The notes under the pieces: generated by a model
What the model was told of the DNA's origin: nothing
Databases searched by the model: none
What the model saw: the letters and a program-made list of their open reading frames with translations, nothing else
Position numbers and translations under genes: made by a program
Shown: piece after piece, positions 26,972 through 34,708 of the stretch
How the letters are laid out: each line of letters begins with the position of its first letter
Numbering within the stretch: the first letter of the stretch is position 1
From: Dechloromonas denitrificans
GTDB taxonomy: Bacteria; Pseudomonadota; Gammaproteobacteria; Burkholderiales; Rhodocyclaceae
NCBI RefSeq assembly: GCF_020510685.1
Contig: NZ_CP075185.1
Location: forward strand, 2,666,001-2,730,000
Length of the DNA: 64,000 nucleotides
Reading direction: 5' to 3'

Positions 26972-27298
26972 TCAATTTGTTGCTGCCACGCCCAGCTCAT
27001 CGCCAAGATCACGGCTTGCCACCGTGACGCTCACGGTCCGGCAGATATCGACAAAATTTGGATCAACCACGCGGTACAAGACCGACGTCCCCTCACGACG
27101 GCGCTCGACCACACCCGCCCGATAGAGAATGTTCAGGTGCCGGGAAATGTTGGCCTGCGTCAAACCGATGCGCTCCACGACCTCATGCACCGGACGCTCC
27201 TCGGCGCAAAGGCAGGAAAGGATGCGCAGGCGCGTCGGATCGGCCAGCAAGCTGAAATACTGGGCAACCTGCTCGAATACGTGAATGGTCTCGTCCAT
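26972..27298 (-). CDS. soxR: ArsR-family sulfur-responsive repressor SoxR
   Basis: A 108-residue winged-helix protein: YFSLLADPTRLRILSCLCAEE, VERIGLTQANISRHLNILYR, VVERRREGTSVLYRVVD. Cysteines 29/31 in the alpha-2 region and Cys86 (FVDICRTV) correspond to the pair that persulfide-sensing ArsR proteins (SqrR/BigR type, SoxR of sox operons) use. It presumably represses the sox and fcc genes until reactive sulfur species form. It is transcribed ahead of soxCDYZAXB, from a promoter overlapping a palindrome (27307-27365). Confidence 0.85.
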   Translation of the reverse strand: MDETIHVFEQVAQYFSLLADPTRLRILSCLCAEERPVHEVVERIGLTQANISRHLNILYRAGVVERRREGTSVLYRVVDPNFVDICRTVSVTVASRDLGDELGVAATN

Positions 27299-27306
27299 GC
27301 TGTTTC

Positions 27307-27365
27307 TTGATTTGGATCAGGAAACAATTTATAAGCCAACGTCTATATAGTCAACTACTTATATT
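27307..27365 (-). promoter_or_regulatory. soxR/sox operon promoter with operator-like palindrome and FNR-like box
   Basis: On the minus strand TTGACT (27354-27349) and TAAATT (27331-27326) are spaced by 17 bp. The palindrome TAGT-CA-ACTA (27348-27357) covers the -35 box and is a fitting SoxR operator. TTGAT-TTGG-ATCAG (27307-27320), 9/10 matches to an FNR/CRP-type box, lies at the expected transcription start and would suit repression. On the plus strand TATATT (27360-27365) could be the -10 of fccA. Confidence 0.5.
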
Positions 27366-27473
27366 GTTGCGGCGCAGCATGCATTTTTCCAAAAAGGCCT
27401 ATAACCTTCAGCCTGCGCTGTTACGCCACTTGGCTATATGACGTATAAAAAACAAACCAGAGGAGATGTCTCG

Positions 27474-27779
27474 ATGAAACTGATACACACTGTTGCAGCT
27501 TTGGGCCTGCTCGCCGCTGTCAGCGCCTCGCAGGCTGCTGACCCCAATCTGGGTCGCAATCTGGCTGCCACCTGCGCCAATTGTCATGGCACCAACGGCC
27601 ATGCGCTCAAGGGCGCCGGCCTCGACCCGCTGGCCGGCATGGAAAAAGCCAAGACCCTGCAAAAGCTGGCGGAGTTCAAGAGCGGCGACAAACCCGCCTC
27701 GATCATGCACCAGATATCCAAGGGCTATACCGACGAACAGCTCGATCTGATCGCCACCTATTTCGCCGCGCAAAAGTAA
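27474..27779 (+). CDS. fccA: cytochrome subunit of flavocytochrome c sulfide dehydrogenase
   Basis: A 101-residue monohaem cytochrome with a signal peptide (AVSASQAAD) and haem site CANCHGTNGH. It is short like the one-haem FccA/SoxE type, not the 20-kDa dihaem form. Paired with fccB 12 bases downstream, it should take electrons from sulfide oxidation. ATG 27474 follows GAGGAG; the frame runs upstream to another ATG at 27438 that would not encode a signal peptide. Confidence 0.85.
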   Translation: MKLIHTVAALGLLAAVSASQAADPNLGRNLAATCANCHGTNGHALKGAGLDPLAGMEKAKTLQKLAEFKSGDKPASIMHQISKGYTDEQLDLIATYFAAQK

Positions 27780-27791
27780 GGGGACCCCAAC

Positions 27792-29069
27792 ATGATGCTG
27801 ATGAAACGACGTGATTTCCTGAAGGCCGGTGCCACTGCCGGTGCGCTGGCTTCGCTCTACGGCTGCGCCGGCGGCAACAAGGCCAGCGGCCATGTGGTGG
27901 TTGTGGGCGGCGGCTACGGTGGCGCGACGGTGGCCAAATACCTGCGGATGTGGAGTGAAGGCGGCGTCCAGGTAACGCTGATCGAACGCAACCCGACGTT
28001 CATTTCCTGCCCGATTTCCAATCTGGTCATTGGCGGCACCAAGACCATGGCCGACATTACCGTCAGCTATGACAATTTGAAGAGCAAATGGGGCATCCGC
28101 GTCATCCAGGACGATGTGCTTGCAATCGATAGCACAAAACGCACCGTTACCCTGAAGGCTGGCGGCAGCATGAGCTACGACCGATTGGTCCTCTCGCCCG
28201 GCGTCGATTTCATGTTCGACCAGATTCCCGGCCTGAACAATGCCGATGCCCAGGGCAAAATCCTGCATGCCTGGAAAGCCGGCGCGCAGACCGTCGCCCT
28301 GCGCCAGCAACTGGAGAGCATGAAGGACGGCGGCACCTACGCCATCTCCATACCCAAGGCCCCGTACCGCTGCCCGCCCGGACCTTACGAACGGGCCTGC
28401 CTGGTCGCCGACTACTTCAAGCAGAACAAGCCGAAATCGAAGGTCGTCATTCTCGACGCCAACGAAGACGTGACCTCCAAGAAAGGCTTGTTCACCAAGG
28501 CCTGGAGCGACCTCTACAAGGGCATCATCGAGTACCGCAACAACAGCGAGGTCAAGGATGTCGAGGTCGGCAGCAATACCGCCGTGCTGGAGTTCGACAA
28601 GTTCAAGGCCGACGTGCTGAACATCATTCCGCCGCACCGCGCCGGTGACATCGCCGCCAAGTCTGGCTTGAAATTGATCAACAACCGTTGGGTCGATATC
28701 AACTGGCTGAGCATGGAGTCGACCAACACGCCGGGCGTTCACGTTCTCGGCGATGCCGTTTTCCCGGCCCCGACCATGCCGAAATCGGGTCACATGGCGA
28801 ACCAGCACGGCAAGCTCGCCGCCGCGGCAATCCTCAACCTGCTCGCCGGCCAGGAACCGAACCCGGCACCGGTGGTGATGAACACCTGCTACAGCTTCGT
28901 CGATGCCAAGAACGTCATCCACGTTTCGTCCGTCCATCAGTACGATGCGGCGACCAAGCTGGTGCAACCGGTGAAAGGCGCCGGCGGCGTGTCGGCGGCA
29001 CGGAACGAACTGGAAGGCAAAGTTGCCCTCGGCTGGGCGAAGAACATCTGGGCCGACATGCTGGCCTGA
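27792..29069 (+). CDS. fccB: flavoprotein subunit of flavocytochrome c sulfide dehydrogenase
   Basis: A 425-residue FAD enzyme. A Tat motif (KRRDFLKAGATAGALASL) is followed by YGCAGG. The FAD-binding GGGYGGATVAKYLR, the FISCPISN cysteine (covalent FAD in the Allochromatium enzyme), RCPPGPYERA cysteine and GDAVFPAPTMPKSGHMANQH are all present. It oxidises sulfide to elemental sulfur or polysulfide and passes electrons to the FccA haem. AAGGGG precedes the ATG by 8. This activity is separate from, but complementary to, the Sox pathway. Confidence 0.92.
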   Translation: MMLMKRRDFLKAGATAGALASLYGCAGGNKASGHVVVVGGGYGGATVAKYLRMWSEGGVQVTLIERNPTFISCPISNLVIGGTKTMADITVSYDNLKSKWGIRVIQDDVLAIDSTKRTVTLKAGGSMSYDRLVLSPGVDFMFDQIPGLNNADAQGKILHAWKAGAQTVALRQQLESMKDGGTYAISIPKAPYRCPPGPYERACLVADYFKQNKPKSKVVILDANEDVTSKKGLFTKAWSDLYKGIIEYRNNSEVKDVEVGSNTAVLEFDKFKADVLNIIPPHRAGDIAAKSGLKLINNRWVDINWLSMESTNTPGVHVLGDAVFPAPTMPKSGHMANQHGKLAAAAILNLLAGQEPNPAPVVMNTCYSFVDAKNVIHVSSVHQYDAATKLVQPVKGAGGVSAARNELEGKVALGWAKNIWADMLA

Positions 29070-29089
29070 GTTTTCCCTGCCCCAACAAC

Positions 29090-29112
29090 AAAGGCCGCGC
29101 AATGCGGCCTTT
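29090..29112. terminator. intrinsic terminator between fccB and the cytochrome c4 gene
   Basis: 9-bp stem AAAGGCCGC/GCGGCCTTT with a 5-base loop, followed by CTTTAT. It lies between converging genes, so it may serve both. Confidence 0.75.
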
Positions 29113-29131
29113 CTTTATGTCGATCCAGCAA

Positions 29132-29749
29132 TCAATCGAGCGTTGCGATGTACTCGGCCACCGCATGCCGCTCCAGCTCGGAAAGCTTGGAAGCGACGGT
29201 GTGCATGACCGCATTGTCGTTGGTCCGCTCGCGGCTGTTGAATTGCTTGAGCTGGTCTTCGGTATACCGCGGATGCTGCCCGGCCAGTCGCGGCAACTGG
29301 GGCGTCCCCAGACCTTTCGCCCCGTGACAGCTGGCACAGGCCGGCAAACCGGAGAACTGGTTACCGCGATTGAAGACATATTTGCCGACGGCCAGCAGCT
29401 CAGCATCCTTGGCCGGACGCGCACTGGCCTTCTTGGCCTCGAAGAACGCGCCGAGCGCCTTCATTTCGGCCGGCGTCAAATCTTCAGCCTGCGGCTTCAT
29501 GGTGTCGCTCTTGCGCTTGCCGGACTTGAATTCGCCAAGTTGTTTGGCAATGTATTCGGAGTGCTGGCCAGCCAGCCGCGGGAAAACGGGACTCGCCGAT
29601 TCGCCTTCCAAGCCGTGACAGAGGAAGCAGCGACCGCCAACGATCTCTTCGGCCCTGGCCAGATCGGCGCGCTGATCGGCCAGCACCGGCCAGGCCAAAA
29701 ATGCGGCCAGCGCCCCTACGCCCCAAAAAAACCCTTGTTTTGTCCCCAC
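29132..29749 (-). CDS. dihaem cytochrome c4
   Basis: A 205-residue periplasmic cytochrome with two haem sites, CFLCHGLEGE and CASCHGAKGL, in repeated domains each containing PRLAGQH and a Met-bearing segment (MKPQAEDLT, MHTVASKL). It carries electrons to terminal oxidases. The GTG at 29749 is chosen as start, because it follows AAGGGGAG by 5 bases and gives a clean signal peptide (GALAAFLAWPVLAD). Upstream ATGs at 29770 and 29785 have no ribosome site. It lies between the fcc pair and the SoxH-like gene, consistent with handling sulfur-derived electrons. Confidence 0.85.
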   Translation of the reverse strand: MGTKQGFFWGVGALAAFLAWPVLADQRADLARAEEIVGGRCFLCHGLEGESASPVFPRLAGQHSEYIAKQLGEFKSGKRKSDTMKPQAEDLTPAEMKALGAFFEAKKASARPAKDAELLAVGKYVFNRGNQFSGLPACASCHGAKGLGTPQLPRLAGQHPRYTEDQLKQFNSRERTNDNAVMHTVASKLSELERHAVAEYIATLD

Positions 29750-29920
29750 GTGTGCTCCCCTTCCAGCCATAAAATATTGGTACATTATTAAATGTTAATT
29801 CGCTTACGCTGAGCTTTCAATCCGGCAAAGAATCGCCGCGGCGGCTAGTGAGCGAGCGAATAAACGTAGACCCAATTCATGCGTGGCGTAAACATTGCCA
29901 CACAAATTCAGGAGATGCCG

Positions 29921-30931
29921 ATGAACCGACGCCGCTTTCTTCAGAGTTCCGCGGCCTTGTCGCTGCTGACTGCCGCTGACTTCGCGCCCTGGCAAGCAAT
30001 AAGCGCCTTTGCCAGAGAGCTGGATGATTTTGTGCGCGGGCCGGCAGTCAAGGATCACCCGCTGCGCCAAGTGTCCAAACATGTCTGGATGATCTTTTCG
30101 CCGGACGGTTTCCCGACCCCCGAAAACCAAGGAATGATGTGCAACATTACCTTCATCGATACCGCCAAGGGGCTGGTCGTCGTTGACTCCGGCGCTTCGG
30201 TGCAAATTGGCGAAATGGCTATCCGGCAGATCAGGAAGGCTTTCAACAAGCCGGTCATCGCCATCATCAACACGCATTACCACGGCGACCACTGGCTGGG
30301 TAACCATGCCTATGTCGACGCGTACGGCGACGGCCTGCCGCTTTACGCACACCCCGGCACGATCCAGGCGATTCAGGGCGTCCAGGGCAACATGTGGCGA
30401 ACGTTGATGGAGCAATGGACCAATCAGGCAACCATCGGCACACGTGTGGTACCGCCCCGGTTACCGCTGAAAAATGGTGACGAACTGAAATTCGGCGACG
30501 TCACCTTGCGGATGCACCATTTCGGCGTCGTGCATACGCCCTACGACCTGTGCGTCGAGGTGCTGGAAGACGGCGTAACGCTGATTGGCGATGTCGCCAT
30601 GGACCACCGCATTGCCAACATGGACGACGGCTCCTATCTCGGCACCTTCAAAGCCTACGATAGCCTGGAAAAAATGGGCAGCCGGATCTGGTTGCCGGGA
30701 CACGGCGAACCGGGCGCCGGGGTGCTTAAATGGAACCGTCGATTGTTCGAAGGGATCTACCAACCCTGCGAGCAAGCCATCAAGGACGGCCTGGCACTTG
30801 AGGAAACCAAGGCACTGGTTCTCAAGGACCCACGCGTGTCCAGCCAGGCACGCGACACCAAAGGTTTCGAGACCAACATCGGCAAGTATGTCAGTCTCGC
30901 CTATCTGGAAGCCGAGGCGGCCGGTTTCTAA
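29921..30931 (+). CDS. SoxH-like metallo-beta-lactamase-fold hydrolase
   Basis: A 336-residue protein with a Tat signal (NRRRFLQSSAALSLLTAA) and the metallo-hydrolase core: HYHGDHWLGNH (HxHxDH metal site), a second His in HFGVVHTPYD, DVAMDH and LPGHGEPG. It is of the SoxH family of periplasmic beta-lactamase-fold enzymes found near sulfur-oxidation genes; the substrate is unknown. AGGAG sits 6 bases before the ATG at 29921. It heads a three-gene set with a monohaem cytochrome and a thioredoxin-like protein. Upstream AT-rich DNA (29750-29920) is shared with the cytochrome c4 gene. Confidence 0.8.
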   Translation: MNRRRFLQSSAALSLLTAADFAPWQAISAFARELDDFVRGPAVKDHPLRQVSKHVWMIFSPDGFPTPENQGMMCNITFIDTAKGLVVVDSGASVQIGEMAIRQIRKAFNKPVIAIINTHYHGDHWLGNHAYVDAYGDGLPLYAHPGTIQAIQGVQGNMWRTLMEQWTNQATIGTRVVPPRLPLKNGDELKFGDVTLRMHHFGVVHTPYDLCVEVLEDGVTLIGDVAMDHRIANMDDGSYLGTFKAYDSLEKMGSRIWLPGHGEPGAGVLKWNRRLFEGIYQPCEQAIKDGLALEETKALVLKDPRVSSQARDTKGFETNIGKYVSLAYLEAEAAGF

Positions 30932-30971
30932 GAGCCGCCCCCCCACCCATCATTCGATTCAAGGAGACGCC

Positions 30972-31283
30972 ATGCGCCTGCTCACCGCCACTTTCCTCGC
31001 CCTGACCCCATTTGTCGCCCAGGCTGAAGAACCCTGGGGCAAGGTTGACCTGCAAGCGGCCAAATCGCTGCACGACAAAGCCTGCACAAGTTGCCACACG
31101 CGAATGTATGGCGGCGATGGCAGCAAGATGTACACGCGCGACGGTCGGATGCTCTCCAACAAGCTGGAGCTGCAGCAGCGCGTCGCCTCATGCAACGCGA
31201 CGGTCAGTGCCGGATGGTTTCCCGAAGAGGAAAACAATGTGGCAGCCTGGCTGAACCAGCAGTACTACCACTTCGAAAACTGA
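30972..31283 (+). CDS. small periplasmic c-type cytochrome
   Basis: A 103-residue protein with a signal peptide (LTPFVAQAEE) and a single CTSCHTRMYGG haem motif. It starts at 30972 after AAGGAG. The C-terminal half is short and Trp/Tyr-rich (GWFPEEENNVAAWLNQQYYHF), with Cys in RVASCNATV. Between a SoxH-like hydrolase and a thioredoxin-like protein; it probably receives electrons from one of them. Not a standard cytochrome class by eye. Confidence 0.8.
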   Translation: MRLLTATFLALTPFVAQAEEPWGKVDLQAAKSLHDKACTSCHTRMYGGDGSKMYTRDGRMLSNKLELQQRVASCNATVSAGWFPEEENNVAAWLNQQYYHFEN

Positions 31284-31284
31284 G

Positions 31285-31785
31285 ATGGCCGTAAGCCGAA
31301 GTACGGTGCGCAACACCCTCGCCCGCCTACTGTTGCTGAGCGGACTGGCACTCTCCCTGACAGCCGGTGCACTGGATACCAGCCTGCCGGCGGCCATCGA
31401 CCTGCGCGCCGAAAGCGAACAAGCCGGGCGCCAAAATGGCCCGCTGATCATCCTGTTCAGCCGTCGGGACTGCAAATACTGCGAAACGGTCAGGCGCGAC
31501 TACCTGCAGCCGCTAACCGCCTCCGCAGGCTATCGGAATCGTGTCGTCGTGCGGCAAATCAACCAGGACAGCGACGCCGTGCTCATCGATTTTCGTGGCG
31601 AAACGACGACCCACGCACGCTTCGCCAGCAGCGAAAAAATCAAACTGGTGCCCGTCGTCGCCTTTTACGGCCGCAATGGCAAGCAACTGACAGACCCCAT
31701 CATCGGCACCCGCCTACCGGATTTCTATCAAGGCTATCTCGATGACGCCATCGAGAAATCGGCATCTGCCCTGAGAGGCCGGTGA
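31285..31785 (+). CDS. SoxW/SoxS-like periplasmic thioredoxin
   Basis: A 166-residue protein with a signal peptide (ALSLTAGALD) and a thioredoxin-fold CxxC, SRRDCKYCETVRRDYL, as in SoxS/SoxW. The cis-Pro region is KLVPVVAFYG. Such proteins keep the SoxY carrier cysteine reduced and active. It begins 1 base after the cytochrome stop, so the SoxH-cytochrome-SoxW genes form one operon. The downstream boundary is the left tRNA repeat. Confidence 0.8.
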   Translation: MAVSRSTVRNTLARLLLLSGLALSLTAGALDTSLPAAIDLRAESEQAGRQNGPLIILFSRRDCKYCETVRRDYLQPLTASAGYRNRVVVRQINQDSDAVLIDFRGETTTHARFASSEKIKLVPVVAFYGRNGKQLTDPIIGTRLPDFYQGYLDDAIEKSASALRGR

Positions 31786-31853
31786 AAAGCAAGGGGATAG
31801 GACCGAGGAGAGCGGCTGGCTGAAAACGCTTCCCAATTCCGCCCCCAGAAAAG

Positions 31854-31879
31854 CAAAAAGGCCAATCAGAGATTGGCCT
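31854..31879 (-). terminator. tRNA-Arg terminator (left copy)
   Basis: Minus-strand stem AGGCCAATC/GATTGGCCT with a TCT loop followed by TTTTTGC. It lies just after the tRNA 3' end. Confidence 0.9.
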
Positions 31880-31893
31880 AAATGCTTTTCTTT

Positions 31894-31970
31894 TGGTGCG
31901 CCCGGAGCGATTCGAACGCCCGACCCCTTGGTTCGTAGCCAAGTACTCTATCCAGCTGAGCTACGGGCGC
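31894..31970 (-). tRNA. tRNA-Arg (anticodon ACG), left copy
   Basis: 77 nt including encoded CCA: acceptor GCGCCCG/CGGGCGC, D arm with AGCTCAGCTGGATAGAG, anticodon loop CTACGAA (ACG) in a TTGG/CCAA stem, and T arm GGGCGTTCGAATCGCTC. The -10 TATAAT lies in the repeat; the -35 region (about 32010-32015, CTGGTC) is poor, so this copy may be weakly expressed. Confidence 0.97.
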
Positions 31971-32026
31971 ACTGCAAGAGCGCCGCATTATACGGATAAT
32001 CTTGGAAAAGACCAGCGTTTAGTGCT

Positions 32027-32752
32027 TTATCTAGCAATCGGATCGTCAAAACTTGGAAATTCCAAGCGAAGGAATAATCCTCTAACGTTATGCATTGAAA
32101 TAGCGCCTAGCCCCTTTAGCATGCGACTTTTGAGGCCGAAGAGGCTGGCGCCGTGGGTATGCGGGGCGGCGTCCTGACCGGCGAAGAAGGCCGGGGCGTC
32201 GGCGCTGCCTTGCCCGTTGTAGACGCTGCCGACGATGACCGGGCGGTCGATGTTGCCGTTCTGGAAGGCAACGACGACTTCTTGTCCGGGGCGCGGCGTC
32301 AGGTGGCTGCCCCAGTTGCTGCCGGCGACCGGGGCCATGACGCGTAGCCAGACGCCGAGAGTATCGCTGGCCGGGGCGTTGTCGGCACCGGTCGGGCACT
32401 GGGCGAGCCAGGCGCTGGCAGCCGGCCGCCAGGCGATCCGGGCGCGGATGGCGGTGAGTTCGCAGCGGTAGAGATCGGGGGGTTGCTGTTTTCCGGACGG
32501 CCGACCGCTGGCGAGGCCGGGTTTTGCGGCGCGGCATCGGCCAGTATTTCGGCCAGGTTGTTGCGTGCGCGGTGGACGACCGAAGTGATCAGGAACTTGC
32601 GCTCTTCCGGCGCATCGAGTTCGTGCTCGGGATGTTCGGCGAGCGAGAAGGTGGTGCCGGGCGCGGCCGTACGCAGGGTGCCTTCGGCACGGTATTGCTA
32701 GAGGCGCGCATCGAGCCAGGGTTCGATGACCAAGCAGTAGCTGGCAAAATCA
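32027..32752 (-). pseudogene. vgrG remnant with internal deletions
   Basis: Homologous to the full vgrG at 34705-37698 but truncated and riddled with deletions. Read leftward, SYCLVIEPWL joins directly to the RLxQYRAEG region across an in-frame TAG near 32700, a frameshift lies near 32490, GRHISGRP...QSAARQ is missing, and a further 15-residue deletion removes QGNQIGSGTMQ. Recognisable intact stretches are EHPEHELDAPEERKF, TGADNAPASDTLGVWLRV and MAPVAGSNWGSHLTPRPGQE. Homology ends at about 32125, with 31998-32125 unrelated. It is a former VgrG spike gene, not expected to be functional. Confidence 0.85.
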
Positions 32753-32755
32753 CCT

Positions 32756-33346
32756 CTATTTTTCCCTCCCGCGAGTATAAACTTCTTCTTCCCCGTCTTC
32801 GTTTATAAGGCGCAGCCGCGATTTCCCAATATCCTTAATTGTATATTCAATATTGACAGTGCCATCTGCCCCCGAAATATTCAACGAACACCCTTGAATT
32901 TTCCAGTCACCAAAAACCTCTGGCCGATTATGCCGCCATGAACCAAAGCTATTAGATCCATTAATATTTTTTAGCAGAAACTCCTCAAAGAAACTATTTT
33001 TCAACCCCATCCAATGCCCAACGATATTATCCGCATACCCGGCACAAGAGCTACGATTTTGCAGTTGATCTATACGCTTTTCGTACACCTCTTGCAAACA
33101 TTGCACAGTAGGGCATTTGTTTCTAACATTGGTTAGCCATTCGTTTTGCTCAATACGAACATCCGGAATTGAACGACGCAATTCCGCAAACGCTTTACTA
33201 AGACTCGAATCAAGCTCCGATAACAAATTATCAGAGCAAATCATCACTTCCGTTTTTGTGCGGGCTTTCGAACAATCAAATCCAGCCGCATATCCGAGCG
33301 TGCTAAGACCAAAAATTATCGAAGCCGCAATTGATTTCCATGGCAT
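32756..33346 (-). CDS. LprI-like periplasmic protein, probable T6SS immunity protein
   Basis: A 196-residue protein with a signal peptide (residues 1-21, AAGFDCS). Residues 24-95 carry the LprI lysozyme-inhibitor plan: CSKARTKTEVMICS, LSELDSSLSKAFAELRR, QNEWLTNVRNKC and CLQEVYEKRIDQL, with conserved paired cysteines. The C-terminal half has two further cysteines. It starts 3 bases after the muramidase effector gene and shares its low GC. The parsimonious role is to protect the cell's own periplasm from that muramidase. Binding and inhibition are inferred from family and context. Confidence 0.75.
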   Translation of the reverse strand: MPWKSIAASIIFGLSTLGYAAGFDCSKARTKTEVMICSDNLLSELDSSLSKAFAELRRSIPDVRIEQNEWLTNVRNKCPTVQCLQEVYEKRIDQLQNRSSCAGYADNIVGHWMGLKNSFFEEFLLKNINGSNSFGSWRHNRPEVFGDWKIQGCSLNISGADGTVNIEYTIKDIGKSRLRLINEDGEEEVYTRGREK

Positions 33347-33349
33347 TTT

Positions 33350-34708
33350 CTATTCACCATATTCTTTAAAGTATTTTTTTAAGTTGTTAGCATATTCCGG
33401 ATTTAATTTTCGCCACCCTGTTCCATTATGACCCTCGGCAATCTTTTCGAAATTTTCTTCTTTTAGCCCCGTTAGCAGAACATCATTAGACTTTGCAAAT
33501 TTCAGAAATGCTTTGATATGCGCAGGGTCCCCAGATGACATGGCTTTAACGAATTGAAAAACGTCAGCATATCCTGCTGCTTTATAATTCACTCCGAGAA
33601 TCTGAAATTTCCCCCATGAACAAGACTGCAGGGCTGCAGCCTTATCAAGCTGATAGGCCTTGGTGAGACGCTTATAGTTTTCATAAGTAGAGCGCCCATA
33701 TATATCATCCCAAACAGGAGCCTTTTTCGTCTCTCTATCAAGAACCTCGATAGCAGTAACCACCTTACCTTTCTTGTCTTTAACAGGTTTCCCATCCGAG
33801 TCATTAACAATTTTTTTCTCTTTTATAATTCTATGGTAGCCAGGGCCGCATATGTCGTAATATTTTTCCTCATATGGGCTTGGTGATTTTTTGTTAGGCT
33901 TTGTAAGACGTCTAAACCAGTGTCGCTCATAGAGAATTGTTGGAACTATCTTCTTTCCAATCTTACCGAACGAAGAATGGGCTGACTCCTGTTTGGCAAT
34001 TGCATAGATCAGTCCTGGTTTGCAACCCAAATATTTTGCGGCATCCTCAATATCAACTTTTGTTATTTCACCACCAACATATTCCCCCAGAAAACTTAAA
34101 TCAGGAATATCCCCCTCAACAACGGTGACTGGTTTTCCATCTGGTGTTTTCGTGGTTTTTGTTTTATTTCCGAGATCCTCTTTGCCAGTCGTCGGCGGTT
34201 GTTTTTTGGCTGGATCGTGTGCAGGCTCGACCTTCTCCTTTGCATTGGGTCGCTCTCCAGGTTTAACCTCCGGATGTTTTTCAGTTGAAGCCTCAACCAT
34301 TATCCGCTGGCTAATTAGGGTAACGAGCTTATTTCCGTAACCGGAAACAACCTCTCCAACTTCCTTTACCGTTCCATCTAGACGTTTCACTAACACTTTT
34401 ACTTCGTCTTGGGCTGTTTCTGTAAATGTTTTAGTGCCCAGCCCATTTACCCCCGTCACGCCACGAATTACTTTGCCTGCATACTCCAACATGTACTCAA
34501 GGCCTTCTATCGGGTCGCGATTTCGATCGAGAAACAAGGGCTGAACACCCAGAACAACCTCTTTTTTTAAAGCCAGATGCTGCCCAATAGACAATTTGTT
34601 CGGATTTGCAATTTCGTTAAGTTTCATAAGCTCCTGAACGGTTGTTCCGTGGGATTTTGCTATTTTGCTTAGGGTATCCCCATTGGCAACAGTGTAATAA
34701 CTACTCAT
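33350..34708 (-). CDS. LysM-N-acetylmuramidase, probable T6SS effector
   Basis: A 452-residue protein. LysM is at residues 4-48 (YYTVANGDTLSKIAKSHGTT), a linker follows at about 60-200 rich in Lys/Pro/Glu, and a C-terminal N-acetylmuramidase domain (DUF3380 type) covers 220-450. Glu241 in AIAKQESAH is the likely catalytic acid, and SWGKFQILGVNYKAAGYAD and EGHNGTGW are typical of the family. There is no signal peptide: it probably reaches the periplasm of neighbours on the VgrG tip. Its ATG overlaps the vgrG stop (ATGA, 34708-34705), with GGGAGG upstream. GC is far below the surrounding genes. Confidence 0.82.
   Translation of the reverse strand: MSSYYTVANGDTLSKIAKSHGTTVQELMKLNEIANPNKLSIGQHLALKKEVVLGVQPLFLDRNRDPIEGLEYMLEYAGKVIRGVTGVNGLGTKTFTETAQDEVKVLVKRLDGTVKEVGEVVSGYGNKLVTLISQRIMVEASTEKHPEVKPGERPNAKEKVEPAHDPAKKQPPTTGKEDLGNKTKTTKTPDGKPVTVVEGDIPDLSFLGEYVGGEITKVDIEDAAKYLGCKPGLIYAIAKQESAHSSFGKIGKKIVPTILYERHWFRRLTKPNKKSPSPYEEKYYDICGPGYHRIIKEKKIVNDSDGKPVKDKKGKVVTAIEVLDRETKKAPVWDDIYGRSTYENYKRLTKAYQLDKAAALQSCSWGKFQILGVNYKAAGYADVFQFVKAMSSGDPAHIKAFLKFAKSNDVLLTGLKEENFEKIAEGHNGTGWRKLNPEYANNLKKYFKEYGE

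Larger units (their letters stand above)
31822..31997. repeat. left copy of 176-bp direct repeat with tRNA-Arg
   Basis: Identical, base for base by eye, to 60956-61131. It spans the tRNA terminator, the tRNA gene and the -10 box (TATAAT, complement of 31987-31992) but not the -35 box. The T6SS locus lies between the copies; soxW lies to the left. Confidence 0.95.
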
